This document shows, one piece after another, positions 48,349 to 60,042 of a DNA stretch of 64,000 nt. The notes under the pieces were generated by a model that saw only the letters and a program-made list of their open reading frames with translations, made no database searches and was not told the DNA's origin. The stretch's first letter is position 1. Each line of letters begins with the position of its first letter. The position numbers and the translations under genes are program-made. Source of the stretch: Equus caballus (Eukaryota; Chordata; Mammalia; Perissodactyla; Equidae); assembly GCF_041296265.1 (NCBI RefSeq), contig NC_091695.1, positions 14,305,001 through 14,369,000 of the forward strand. Direction: 5' to 3'.

Positions 48349-51300
48349 TCATATGAGTGGAGTCATACACAGATTATCTTTCTCTCGCTGGCTTATTTCA
48401 CTTAACATAATTCTCTCAAGGTCCATCCATGTTATTGCAAATGGAATGATTTTGTTCTGTTTTGCAGCTGAGTAGTATTCCATTGTATATATGTGCCACA
48501 TCTTCTTTATCCATTCATCTGTTGATGGGCACTTAGGTTGCTTCCACGTCTTGGCTATTGTAAACAGTGCTGCAATAAACATTGGGGTGCACAGGACTTT
48601 TGGGATTGCTGACTTCAGGCTCTTTGGATAAATACCCAGTAGTGGGATGGCTGGATCGTATGGTAGTTCTATTTTTAGTTTTTTGAGGAATCTCCATACT
48701 GTTTTCCATAGGGGCTGCACCAGTTTGCATTCCCACCAGCAGTGTATGAGGGTTCCTTTTTCTCCGCAACCTCTCCAACATTTGTTGCTATTAGTTTTAG
48801 ATATTTTTGTCATTCTAACGGGTGTAAGGTGATATCTTAGTGTAGTTTTGATTTGCATTTCCCTGATGATCAGCGATGATGAGCATCTTTTCATGTGACT
48901 ATTGGCCATCAGTATATCTTCTTTGGAGAAATGTCTGTTCATGTCTCCAGCCCATTTTTTGATTGGGTTGTTTGATGTTTTGTGGTTGAGTTGCGAGAGT
49001 TCTTTATATATTAAGGATATTAAGCCTTTGTCAGATATATGACTTGCAAATATTTTTTCCCAGTTAGTGGGTTGTTTTTTTGTTTCAATCCTGTTTTCAT
49101 TTGCCTTGAAGAAGCTCTTTAATCTGATGAGATCCCATTTGTTTATTCTTTCTATTGTTTCCCTTCTCTGAGAAGGCATGGTGTCTGAAAAGATCCTTTT
49201 AATACTGATGTCAAAGAGTGTACTGCCTACGTTTTCTTCCAGAAGCCTTGTGGTTTCAGGTCTCACCTTTAGGTCTTTAATCCATTTTGAGTTTATTTTG
49301 GTGAATGGTGAAAAAGAATGGTCAATTTTCATTCTTTTACATGTGGCTTTTCAGTTTTCCCAGCACCATTTGTTGAAAAGACTTTCTTTTCTCCATTGTA
49401 TGCCCTCAGCTCCTTTGTCAAGGATAAGCTGTCCATAGATGTGTGGTTTTATTTCTGGGCTTTCAATTCTGTTCCATTGATCTGTGCACCTGTTTTTGTA
49501 CCAGTACCATGCTGTTTGATTACTGTAGCTTTGTAGTATGTTTTGAAGTCAGGGACTGTGATGCCTCCCGTTTTGTTCTTTTTTCTCAGGATTGCTTTAG
49601 CAATTCTGGGTCTTTTGTTGCCGCATATGAATTTTAGGATTCTTTGTTCTAATTCTGTAAAGAATGTCATTGGGATTCTGATTGGGATGGCATTGAATCT
49701 GTAGATTGCTTTAGGTAGAATGGACATTTTAACTATGTTTATTCTTCCAATCCATGTACATGGAATGTCTTTCCATCTCCTTATGTCGTCATCCAATTCT
49801 CTCAGAAAGGCCTTGTAATTTTCATTATATAGGTCCTTTGCTTCCTTAGTTAAATTTACCCCAAGGTATTTTATTCTTTTTGTTGCGATTGTGAATGGTA
49901 TTGTATTCTTGAGTTCTTTTTCTGTTGGTTCATTACTGGCGTATAGAAATGCTACTGATTTATGCAGATCGATTTTATACCCTGCAACTTTGCTGTAGTT
50001 GTTGATTACTTCTAACAGTTTTCCAATGGATTCTTTGGGGTTTTCTATATATAAGATCATGTCGTCTGCAAACAGCGAGAGTTTCACTTCTTTCCTCCCT
50101 ATTTGGATTCCTTTTATTCCTTTTTCTTGCCTGATTGCTCTGGCCAGGACCTCCAGTACTATGTTAAATAAGAGTGGTGATGGAGGGCATCCTTGTCTCG
50201 TTCCTGTTTTCAGGGGGATGGGGTTCAGTTTTTGCCCATTGAGTATGACGTTGGCTATGCGTTTGTCGTATATGGCCTTTATTATGTTCAGGTAGTTTCA
50301 TTCTATGCCCATTTTGTTCAGAGTTTTTATCATAAATGGCTGTTGGATCTTGTCAAATGCCTTCTCTGCATCTATTGAGATGATCATGTGGTTTTTATTC
50401 CTCAGTTTGTTGACGTGGTGTATCAGGTTGATTGATTTGTGGATGTTGAACCATCCTTGTGTCCCTGGTATGAATCCCACCTGATCCTGATGTATGATTC
50501 TTTTGATGAATTGCTGAATTCTGGTAGCCAAAATTTTGTTTAGAATTTTTGCATCTATGTTCATCAGTGATATTGGCCTGTAGTTCTCTTTTTTCGTGGT
50601 GTCCTTGTCAGGTTTTGGTATCAGCGTGATGTTGGCCTCATAGAATGTGTTAGGAAGTGTTCCATCTTCCCTAATTTTTTGGAATAGCTTGAAAAGGATG
50701 GGTATTAAATCCTCTCTGAAAGTTTGGTAGAATTCCCCAGGAAAGCCATCTGGTCCTGGGGTTTTATTCTTTGGGATGTTTTTGATTGCTGTTTCAATCT
50801 CTTTCCTTGTGATTGGTCTGTTCAAATTGTCTGCCTTTTCTTGAGTGAGCTTTGGGAGATTGTATGAGTCCAAGAATTTATCCATTTCCTCTAGGTTATC
50901 CATTCTGTTGGCATATAGTTTTCTTGTAGTATTCTCTTATAATCTGTTGTATTTCTGCAGAGTCTGTTGTTATTTCTCCTTGCTCATTTCTGATTTTGTT
51001 TATTTGAGCTTTCTCCCTTTTTTTCTTTGTAAGTCTGGCTAGTGGTTTGTCAAGTTTATTTATCTTCTCAAAAAAACTGCTCTTTGTCTCATTGATCCTT
51101 TCTACTGCCTTTTTTGTTTCAATAGTATTTATTTCTGCTCTGATTTTTATTATTTCTCTCCTTCTGCTGACTTTGGGCTTCATTTGTTCTTTTTTCTCTA
51201 GTTCGGTTAGGTGTGGTTTAAGGTTGCTTATTTGGGGTTTTTCTTGTTTGTTAAGATGTGGCTGTATTGCGATGAATTTTCCTCTTAATACAGCTTTTGC

Positions 51301-52229
51301 TGTGTCCCATATGAGTTGGTATGGCATGCTATCATTTTCATTTATTTCCAGGTTTTTTTTATTTCTTCTTTAATTTCTTCAATGATCCATTGCTTGTTCA
51401 GTAGTGTGTTGTTTAGTCTCCACATCTTTGTGCCTTTCTCAACTTTTTTCTTGTAATTAGTTTCTAGCCTTATAGTACTATGATCTGAGAAGATGCTTGT
51501 TATTATTTCAATTTTTTTAAATTTGTAGAGGCTTGCCTTGTTTCCCAAAATATGGTCTATCCTAGAGAATGTTCCATGTGCACTTGAGAAGAATGTGTAT
51601 TCAGCTCCTTCAGGGTGGAGTGATCTATATATGTCTATTAAGTCCAATTGTTTTAGTTTTTCATTCAGCTCCACTATTTCCTTGTTGATTTTCTGTCTGG
51701 ATGATCTGTCCATTGATGTGAGTGGGGTGTTGAGGTCCCCTACTATTATTGTGTTGTTTGTAACATCTTCCTTTAGGTCTGTTAATAGTTGCTTTATGAA
51801 TCTTGGTGCTCCTGTGTTGGGTGCATAGGTATTTATAAGCGTTATTTCTTCTTGATGAAGTGTCCCTTTGATCATTATATATTGTCCCTCTGTATCTCTC
51901 TTTACCTGTCTTATTTTGAAATCCACTTGGTCTGATATGAGAATTGCAACACCTGCCTTTTTTTCCTTACTATTTGTTTGAAGTATTGTCCTCCACCCCT
52001 TCACCCTCAGTCTGTGTTTGTCCTTGGGGCTGAGGTGTGTTTCCTGGAGGCAACAAATTGTTGGATCTTGTTCTTTAATCCATTTTGCCACTCTGTGTCT
52101 TTTGATTGGAGAGTTCAATCCATTCACATTGAGAGTGATTATTGATGCATGTGGACTTAATGCTGTCAATCTGTGGCTCATTATCTTGTTTCCCTGTGTT
52201 TCTTTTCCTGTGTGCTTTAGACTATCCAT
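48349..52229 (-). pseudogene. LINE-1 ORF2 endonuclease/reverse transcriptase (broken)
   Basis: The ORF2 protein nicks target DNA and reverse-transcribes L1 RNA. The N-terminal apurinic-like endonuclease keeps LNVNGLN, QETH, TYAPN, GDLNTP, RIDHIL and SDHSTI motifs, so its catalytic residues look present. The reverse transcriptase domain has [20 protein letters not shown] and the catalytic LFADDM near 50070. The C-terminus has the cysteine-rich [18 protein letters not shown]. Five breaks are visible: shifts near 51347, 50930 and 49519, and TGA stops at 50298 and 49351-49353. Intact length would be near the usual 1,275 aa. Confidence 0.93.
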
Positions 52230-52557
52230 TTAATACTGCAATTTCTTATGCTGGGTTTCTTAGATTTTTCCTTATCTATGATTTGTGACTCTGTTCTGTA
52301 CTTTATTTTAGTGTCTACCTTGAAGTTTGTATTTAGAATCTCGTGTATAATATAGTCTATTCTCTGGTGGCCTCTTACTTACTCAACCAATACTGATTTA
52401 GACCCTTTGCTCTTCCCCTCCTAAATAATTATTTTCATTTTTTATTCCAACTTGTCTTATTAATTTGTAGTTAGAGTGCTAAGATCGTCCTTGTTTTGGT
52501 AGTTTCCTTATTTTTACCCTAATGCTATAGTTGAATATTTGCTATCCTGTTCTGGTT

Positions 52558-53556
52558 CTATCCACCGGTCTCCCTAGTCTGTGGCTTGTGTCCCCTTTCT
52601 CCCTTTTTTCTTTTTTCAAGTATGAGAGCCTTCTTGAGGATTTCTTGTAATGGAGGGCTTTTAGTTACAAATTCCCTTAACTTTTGTTTGTCTGGAAAAG
52701 ATTTAATTTCTCCCTCATATCTGAAGGAAATTCTTGCTGGATAGAGTATTCTTGGCTGAAGGTTTTTATCCTTTAAAGCTTTAAATATATCACTCCATTC
52801 TCCCCTAGCTTGTAGGGTTTCTGTAGAGAAATCGGCTGACAGTCTGATAGGGGCTCCTTTATAGGTTATTCTCTTTTTTTCCTTACTTCCCTGAGTATTC
52901 TCTCCCTATCATTCCTATTTGCCAACTTTACTATTTTGTGCCTTGCGGTGGGTCTTTTTACATTGACAAATCTAGGAGATCTAAAACCCTCCTCTACACA
53001 CATTTCTCCGTTGATCCCTAGATTTGGGAAGTTCTCTTCAATAATTTCGTTAAGCACACTTTCTGCTCCATTTTCCTTTTCCATATTCTCGGGAATTCCT
53101 ATGATCCTTATGTTCTTACTCCTCATTGGATCCATTATCTCTCGGAGATTTTCCTCATTTTTTTTTAATTCTTAGTTCTCTTTCTTCCTCTGTCTGGCGC
53201 CATTCAGCCTGTCTGTCCTCGATTATGCTGATTTGCTCCTCTAGGTTGTCTACATGAGCATTCAGGGAATCCGTATTCTGTTTTATCTAGTCCATTGTGT
53301 TTTTCATCTCAAGTAATTCTGTTTGATTCTTCTTTATGATTTCAATCTCTTTTGTGAAGTAACTCTAGAACTTGGCTTGTTTCTCTATCTTTCTCTCTAC
53401 CTCATTGAGTTTTTTGATTATAGCTGCTCTGAATTCCTTATCACTTAGTTTACCTAATTCCAAGTCCTCAGGACTTAATTCTTTGTTTTTATTGTTTTCC
53501 TTCTGGTCTTGGGCTTTTATAAATTGCTGGATGGTAGAGGAGCGGTTTTTTCTCAT
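52558..53556 (-). pseudogene. LINE-1 ORF1 (broken)
   Basis: This encodes the L1 RNA-binding chaperone that coats L1 RNA. It starts MRKNRSSTIQQFIKAQ at 53556 and spans 999 nt to TAG at 52558-52560, near the usual length of about 338 aa. A coiled-coil region (KKLNEVERKIEKQ, then LEEQISIIEDRQAEWR) precedes the RRM-like part (NIRIIGIPE) and the C-terminal domain (RPTARHKIVKLANRNDRERI). Lesions seen: TAG at 53365-53367, TAG at 53287-53289, a shift in the A run near 53160, and a shift near 52875. Confidence 0.9.
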
Positions 53557-54078
53557 GGTGGTAGAATTCAGTTGCAGTTACAGCCTGTCGCCACTAGATG
53601 GGGGTCGAGAGTGGCGTGTTAGCTCTCCGCCTTGGGGCAAGATGGCTGCGCCCACTGGCTTTGACTCACACGCGCCGGTCTGTGTTCAGATCAGTTCTGT
53701 TCTCTGGTCTCCCAAGGCCCTTGATTTATAGGGTCCCCGCGGATGGAAGCTTTCCACCCCCCGTCAGCGGGTCTCCACTGAATCAGCGGCAGGAGTCCTG
53801 GATGATCCCCCAGTCGCGCGGCCCCTCCCCCGCTCCTTCCCGACCCGCGCCGCAGCCATCGCAGACTCTAGGGGAGGGAGTAGTGTTCTCTCCTACCGTT
53901 CCAGCGCCTCCGAAGGTGTAAGCAAGGTTATGATCTCCTCCTTCTTGGTATTGTAGGTCTCTAACGAGCTGGCATTATGCTTATTCTCTGAAATTCAGTT
54001 CTTCCAATCTTTTGTTGTATTTTGGAGGGGAGAGAATCCCAGGTCAGCTCACCCTGCCATTTTGCTCCACCCACTCTC
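53557..54078 (-). promoter_or_regulatory. LINE-1 5' UTR / internal promoter region
   Basis: The only GC-rich, CpG-containing stretch of the window (about 53590-53900), with cgccactagatgggggtcga and 'cagtcgcgcggcccctcccc'. L1 5' UTRs carry an internal pol II promoter. That activity is a family property and is not shown here. Confidence 0.75.
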
Positions 54079-54429
54079 TGTCTTCATTTTGATATATGAA
54101 AAAGGCTCCACACAACTAACTTCTTCATATCAAAAAGATAAACCATTCCATTCAAAGCAAAAATTGTGAAAGTGTAGGTCTGGAGGTCAACAAAAGTCAC
54201 ATCAGTTAAGAAGCACCTTATGATGTCTTTAAGGGAAAAAGAAGTTGCTAAATTTTCTGAAGACAAGTTCATTAAAAATATATGTTAATGGAAGCATACC
54301 AAAATTCAACTTTCAAATATTGGATATTAAAGTTCCCTAATTGATAAAATGAAAATATTTTTTAGTTTAGAGAGATTAGAAACACAACATATCAAAAATC
54401 ATGAAACAATGTTAAAGCAATATTTAGAA

Positions 54430-56781
54430 GAAAATTTATAGAATTAAATATTTACATTATAAATCAAAAAAAGTTTTAAATGAATATCCAAAGCTTTCAT
54501 TTTAAGAAAGTGGGTGAAGACAAAATTAAATCCAAGCCAGTAGAAGCAAGGAAATAGTAGAGATAAGAACAGACATCAACGAAATTGAGAATGAAAACAA
54601 CAGAGTAAACCAGTCAAAGCAAAAACAATTTTTTTGAAAAGATTAATAAAATTGTTTAGCCAGAATGCATACAACTCGGTAAAAAAGATAAGTCACAGGT
54701 AAGAAAAAAATAGAGAACATCACTGGATACATTAATGAAATTTATATGTATGACTTAAGGACAATAATCGGATTTTATCTGCAATTTCAGGCCAATAAAT
54801 TTGACAACTTACACTAAATGGAAAATTGTTAACATGTATGATTGGCCCCATGAATACAAATTTATTTTAACATTAAAAAATTAATCAAGACAGTTCACCG
54901 TATTATCATCCTAAACAAGAAAAAAATCTCAATAGAAACAGAAAAAAATTATTGGATATAATTCAACATTAATTTGTAACAAAATATCTCAGAAAATTAA
55001 GAATAAAATGGAACTTCCTGCATGTTATAAAGGGCAAATACCAAAAACTCTACAGTTAACATAATACTTAATGATGAAAGAATGAATGTTTTCCTCCAAT
55101 ATAGGAAACAAGACAAGAATGTGTGCTCTCACTACTTCCATTCGACATTGTACTGGTGGTTCTAGCTGTGCAATAAGGCCAAAAAGGAAAAAAAAAGAGA
55201 GAAAAAAAGAAATAAAAGTTGCAAAAGAGAAAGAAATAGTATCTTCTTTCAAATTTTTAAATGTGAAAATTACCATTTGCAACAGCAGCAAAGCATGAAA
55301 TACTTATGAGTAAACCTAATGAAATATGTAGAAGAGCTTTATGCTTTCAACAAAACATTGATGTGAGCAACTGAAGAACCATATAAGTGGAGAGATGAAA
55401 TGTGGCCATGACCTGGAAGATTCATTACTCCTAACACATTGGTTGTCTCCAAATTGATCTGCAGCTATAAAGTGACACAAATCAACTTCTGGAAGTCCTG
55501 TTGTAGAACTTCAGAATCTGAAACGAAATAGTAAAAGCAAAGGCCAAAAGTAGTCAAATCTTGGAAAACCTGTTGCGTGATTTCAACATGTGCTATAAAG
55601 CTACAGTGATCAAGAGAAGCAGAAAGAGTTCAGAAATTGATCCACACATATGTGGTGAATTAATTTTACAAATTACCGAAGTAAAACTATAGAAAAAGGA
55701 TATTCTTTTGGAAAAAAGGGTAGTTAATCAAATGAACATTATTTACTAAAAAAAAAAGAAGAAGAAAAGAAAAGAAGAAGAGAAGGGAGAGAGAGAAGAA
55801 GGGAGAGAGGGAGGGAAGGAAGTAGACATGAAAAATAGAAGGAAGGAAGGAAGGAGATTAGGAAGGTAGGAAAAAAGAAAGGAAGGAAGAAAAGAAAGAA
55901 CCATAAATCTTACAAGAAATTGCATTTCAAAATCCAGGGAAAAGTGATACGCCTAAATATAAAACCTAAGAAAAATTTCTTGAATAACACATAGGAGAAA
56001 ATCTTCTTGACCTTGAGTTAGGAACATTTTCTTATATATTACATGAAAAGCACAAATATATGAGTAAAAGGTAATAAGTTAAACTTAAAATTATAATCGG
56101 CTTTTAAAAAGATACTGTCAAAAAATGAAGAGCTAAGCCACAAATTAGAAAAAATACTGGCAAAGTGCATATCTATTAAAGACTTTTGTCCCGAATAAAT
56201 AAGGAATTCTTATAACTCAATAATAATGAAACAAACAACCAAATAAGGAAGAGGTTTTCACAGGTATTTCACCGAAGAAAAAGTACAGATAGCAAATAAG
56301 CACATGGAAAAATATTCAAAATGATTAGCCAGTATGGAAATTCAAATTAAAATCACAATGAGAAATACATTCCTAACTGTTAAAATAGCTAAAACTTTAA
56401 AAAAGAAAAGGAAAAAAAAAGAAAATGCCAAGTGCTGGTGACGATTTAAAGCAATAGGAACCCTCAAACACTGCTGGGATCAATACCAAACCGCACAATA
56501 ATTTTGTTAAAGTTTGTCAGTCTCTTAAACAACTTATACGTACAATGGGTTCCAGCAATTTTACTCCTATTTATCCGAGATAAGTTAAAACATAGGTCGA
56601 CACAAAGAGGAGATTTATACATAATTTTTCTAAATTGAAGGTAGACCAAATGGCCATCAACTGGTGACACATTTATTGTATGGACATCTACTTAGTAATA
56701 AAAGAAAAAAACCCTGATACTGTAAAAAGAACATGATTGAATCTCAAATACATAGTAAGCCAGATTCAAAAGGCTACACAC
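54430..56781 (+). mobile_element. Old LINE-1 body (5' part of a copy split by an LTR)
   Basis: Degenerate ORF2. Recognisable stretches are 'aagaacagacatcaacgaaa' near 54568, 'aatttgacaacttacactaa' near 54798, 'caaatatcaaaaactc'-like at 55040, 'caagaatgtgtgctctcact' near 55117, and end-of-ORF2 phrases near 56240-56700. The 3' UTR resumes after 57176. Heavily diverged. Confidence 0.8.
55749..55905. repeat. Polypurine tract (GAA/GGAA-rich)
   Basis: About 155 bases nearly all A and G on the plus strand, with ggaaggaaggaagg phases near 55810-55855. Slippage-prone and probably length-variable. It lies inside the old L1. Confidence 0.9.
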
Positions 56782-57176
56782 TGTTATTGGTTCACAAACT
56801 GGCCAGGTACAAGTAGGGCAAGAAGAGAATGAAGAAAGAGCCAGAGCACTCCAGATGGGTAAGTGGAAGTTTTATTAAGCGAAGAAACTTACATAAGAGA
56901 TTTGTCTTGGGTGACTGCAAGAAGAGTAGATCTCTGCACTTGCTTGCCAAAGCTTAAAATTTATGTAGAGGCCTTAATAGGCTTCAGCCAAGTATTTAGT
57001 CCAGATGGTCTCAACACCTTACTCTCTCAAGTCTGTGTCCTTGACATTCCTACTACAGGAATACTAGGTGGAATGTACATTCCAATGACGGTGGAGACGG
57101 GAAGGAACCTTTGATTACCTGGGGCCGGCTCATGGGTCAACCCGCAGTCATGTCCTCTTGATGACCTCCTCCAACA
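56782..57176. mobile_element. Solo LTR fossil nested in the old LINE-1
   Basis: A 395-bp block that begins TGTTATTGG and ends CTCCAACA. It interrupts the L1 3' region: L1 sequence ends 'ggctacacac' and resumes 'actgtaaaattccag'. The TG...CA ends and size fit a retroviral LTR with no internal part. Orientation and family are not settled. Younger than the host L1. Confidence 0.6.
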
Positions 57177-57460
57177 ACTGTAAAATTCCAGTTAGGTCAC
57201 ATTCTGAAAATGGCAAAAACAGGACATGAATCACACCAATGGTATCCCAGTAGCTGTAAGAGGCTGGAAGAGGGATAGATTGTCTATAAAGGGGAACAAG
57301 GGAATTTATTAGGATGGAGGAAATATTCTGTCTTGATTGCGGTGTTGGTTTCAAGACTGTTTGTGTTTGTCAAAATTCACCAAACTGCAAACCTGAAAGT
57401 GGTGGTAATTTACTGTAGGAAATCTATGGCACAATAAACCTGACTTTAAAAACCTGACAA
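57177..57460 (+). mobile_element. Old LINE-1 3' UTR (continuation)
   Basis: It resumes with 'cacattctgaaaatggcaaa', then 'tattctgtcttgattgcggt', 'gtttgtcaaaattcaccaaa' and 'aaacctgaaagtggtgg', the layout of an old L1 3' UTR. It ends near 57460. Confidence 0.8.
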
Positions 57461-58175
57461 TTTCCAACTCATTATTTTACGATTTTAACCATTTCTTAAA
57501 TTGAAATATTTTTTATTTATTGTTCTTTCTGCTTCTTCCTGAATGAAACTCCTTTCAAGATTTTCAATTATAACTTTTTGTTCAATAAATTCAATCTCCA
57601 TTTTTATCCTGGTTTTCTTTAGGGTTTAATAATACCTCTTTTTTCTTCATAAATTCTCTTCTTCCCTTGCTTCCATAATAACTCACTATACTGATTCTCC
57701 TCCTATCTTTCTTCATTCACTTTTCTGTTTGCCTCATTACAAATTATTTTTATGTACTCCCATTTCTTAAATTGTTAATTTAGTTTCATACATTAGTAAA
57801 TAAGGATTATGTATTTGACAGATGTCAATCAGGGGGTAGTAGTTTTTAATGGCCTGATGGTGATCTTTGCAAGCCAATTTTTAAATAGTATCCTGCATAA
57901 TATCACAGATCTTTCTTTAGATGCAGAGGGACTCTACCTGCTTTGATGATTGGAAGATTGGATTTACTAAAGATACACACACACACACATATAATGTACA
58001 CATATATTTGTATATATGTACATTATGTGTATATGTACATGCATATGCATGTATATATTTATAATCTTTTAAATGAGTAAAATAAAATGGAATTGGACAG
58101 GAAAATTAGGTATCTAAGTATTAATCTTTTCTGTTGAAGATGGTGCTTAAGTCAATTCTTCTGCTTCCTAAGAGT
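57461..58175. other. Intergenic with a (CA)n/(TA)n-rich tract
   Basis: Simple sequence at about 57976-58065: (ac)n followed by tgtatatatgtacat-like alternations with local palindromes. The rest shows nothing. Confidence 0.5.
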
Positions 58176-58179
58176 TTGT

Positions 58180-58280
58180 CCATTGGAAAGTCATTTAATA
58201 GCTTGAAGTCTTGCTTTCCTCTTCTGCAAAATATGTAAAATAACGTCAACCTCAAAGGCTGATGTAAAGATTAAGAACTT
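58180..58280 (+). mobile_element. MIR 3' fragment
   Basis: The stretch 'ctttcctcttctgcaaaata' then 'ctcaaaggctgatgtaaaga' fits the MIR 3' half. Confidence 0.55.
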
Positions 58281-59235
58281 AACTGGAAAATTGTAATTCA
58301 TTACTTGATGCATTATGAATTCTCTATGCAAATAGACCGCCCGTGCATATAGATACACAATGTGGTTTATTTCACCTTGTTTTACTTGTGCATTTAGATC
58401 TAAAAAATCTATAATTTCATTCTCCTGTAGGCTCAGAATCACAGACAATAATTGCAAAGAGTCAACACAAGTCTGAAATCATAAAATAAGTTTATTTTTC
58501 TTATCCATTGCTCAGGTTATAGTACTTCTTTAAACGTTGTACAGTGGATTTATTAATTTCTCCTTCTCATTAATTTCACTCAAGAGCAGAGTTGGATTTC
58601 AGGTTAAATTTACCCAGATAAAGGGAGGGGCACATACACACACGGGCAAAGGGAAGAATAATAATTTGGTCCTGGGCTATGGACCCTTTTGGAATAAGGC
58701 AAAAACACAAAGTAAAAGGGAATGTAAATAGCCAAATATAATTAATTTTATTTTTTACTTTGGCAAAGGACTTTAAAGTAACATAGAGATCAGGAAGCAC
58801 TTCATAATGCAATCCCTGCATAATGTTTGATTGCATATATCTTCATGTGATCATATTTTATTTTCCTTTGAGACTGAATTTTCTGCTTTTAGAGGACTGA
58901 CTTCACAATTAAAACTACTATAATCTACTCTCCATGGTTACTCAATCCTCTTTATAGAAAGCAAAATTAAAGTTCAGCAACATGTATTTGCTTAGAAGTA
59001 AATTTACTCAAATTTTTACAAATAAATAATTCAAATTTTTACTTCATTTTATTTCACTTAAAAATGAAATTTTTCTTCTTTTTATTTTTAAGTCTGAGAA
59101 CCTCTAATAAAACATAAAATACTAGACTACATAAATAAGACACTGGAAATGAAGCTATAAGGATTTGGTGCAGTGGACAAGTACTGTGTCTGCTACCACA
59201 TGACATTAATTTGATAGTGTACTTTGTAATGACAA
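58281..59235. other. Intergenic, nothing recognised
   Basis: AT-rich sequence. Overlapping short frames at 58537-58836 on both strands show no domain. Confidence 0.4.
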
Positions 59236-59463
59236 CAATTGTCTGGTTCATTTTTATTTTTTTAATTCTTCTTTTTTCCCCCAAAGCTCCCCCGACCCAG
59301 TACGTAGTTGTATATTCTAGTTGTGAGTGCCCCTGGTTGTGCTATGTGGGACGCTGCCTCAGCATGACCTGAGAAGTAGTGTCATGTCCAAGCCCAGGAT
59401 CAGAACCAGAAAAATCCCGGGCTGCCTAAGCAGAGCACTTGTACTTAACCACGGGGCCAGCCT
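59236..59463 (-). mobile_element. ERE SINE (ERE2-like)
   Basis: A minus-strand copy with its tRNA-like head at the right ('aaccacggggccagcctcc') and the ERE2-type phrase 'gtagttgtatattctagttg' near the left. Flanking ttcattttta is a likely target duplication. The 5' and middle parts are diverged. Confidence 0.85.
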
Positions 59464-60042
59464 CCTGCTTCATTTTTAAAACACTATGAAATCATTCTTA
59501 AGAATATGACAGATGTCAAAATATTGGTTATTTGGAAAGGTCAATATTTTTGCTGCTTGGGGTGCACAAGAGTGAGTTCTGGGAGGCAATGCACAAATTT
59601 TGGAGTTAAAGAACACACAGAGTGGTCTTGAGAAGAAAAAAATACAATTCATTTAAACTCACATACTTGTTTGCGAATGGGAGGGAATTCAGTAAGGATA
59701 TTTTCCTTGCATTTTGGATGTGGGCTGGTAGAGAAAGAATAGAACAACATATGCTGCATTTGCAGAACCTGAAGTAAAATATTTGGACTTAGAGCAGTGA
59801 TTTGAGAGGTCTACTACCCAGATTCAATACATAAAATTGTTTATTATATTCAAATGCTTGCCCATTTGTCCACTAACTTTCCTCTTTCTTCAGTCATCAT
59901 ACTTACAATGGTGTATTATTCTAGGCTGTTTTTTCTTTTTATGTGTAAATAACCTCATTAACATTTCTACTCTCTCCTGTAAGTTCTGGAGAGGGAAATA
60001 TTTACACCAAATGCAAGTTTAAGTAAACTACATTTGTAATAA
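59464..60042. other. Upstream flank of the OR5F1 relic
   Basis: Non-coding sequence that would have carried the OR5F1 promoter. No element could be assigned. Confidence 0.4.

Larger units (their letters stand above)
48171..54078 (-). mobile_element. Near-full-length LINE-1 (about 5.9 kb)
   Basis: A non-LTR retrotransposon on the minus strand with all parts. From right to left: a GC-rich 5' UTR (about 53557-54078), ORF1 (52558-53556), a short inter-ORF spacer, ORF2 (48349-52229), a 3' UTR and an A tail (poly-T at 48170 on the plus strand). The target duplication tgtcttcgtttt (48159-48170) against tgtcttcatttt (54079-54090) matches 11 of 12. Both ORFs are broken, so it is not active as shown. 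Light divergence and full length suggest a lineage-specific insertion. Confidence 0.96.

Noticed and set aside
53372-53921. Plus-strand open frames over the L1 5' end
   Set aside because: They are shadows of L1 ORF1 and its GC-rich 5' UTR on the minus strand.
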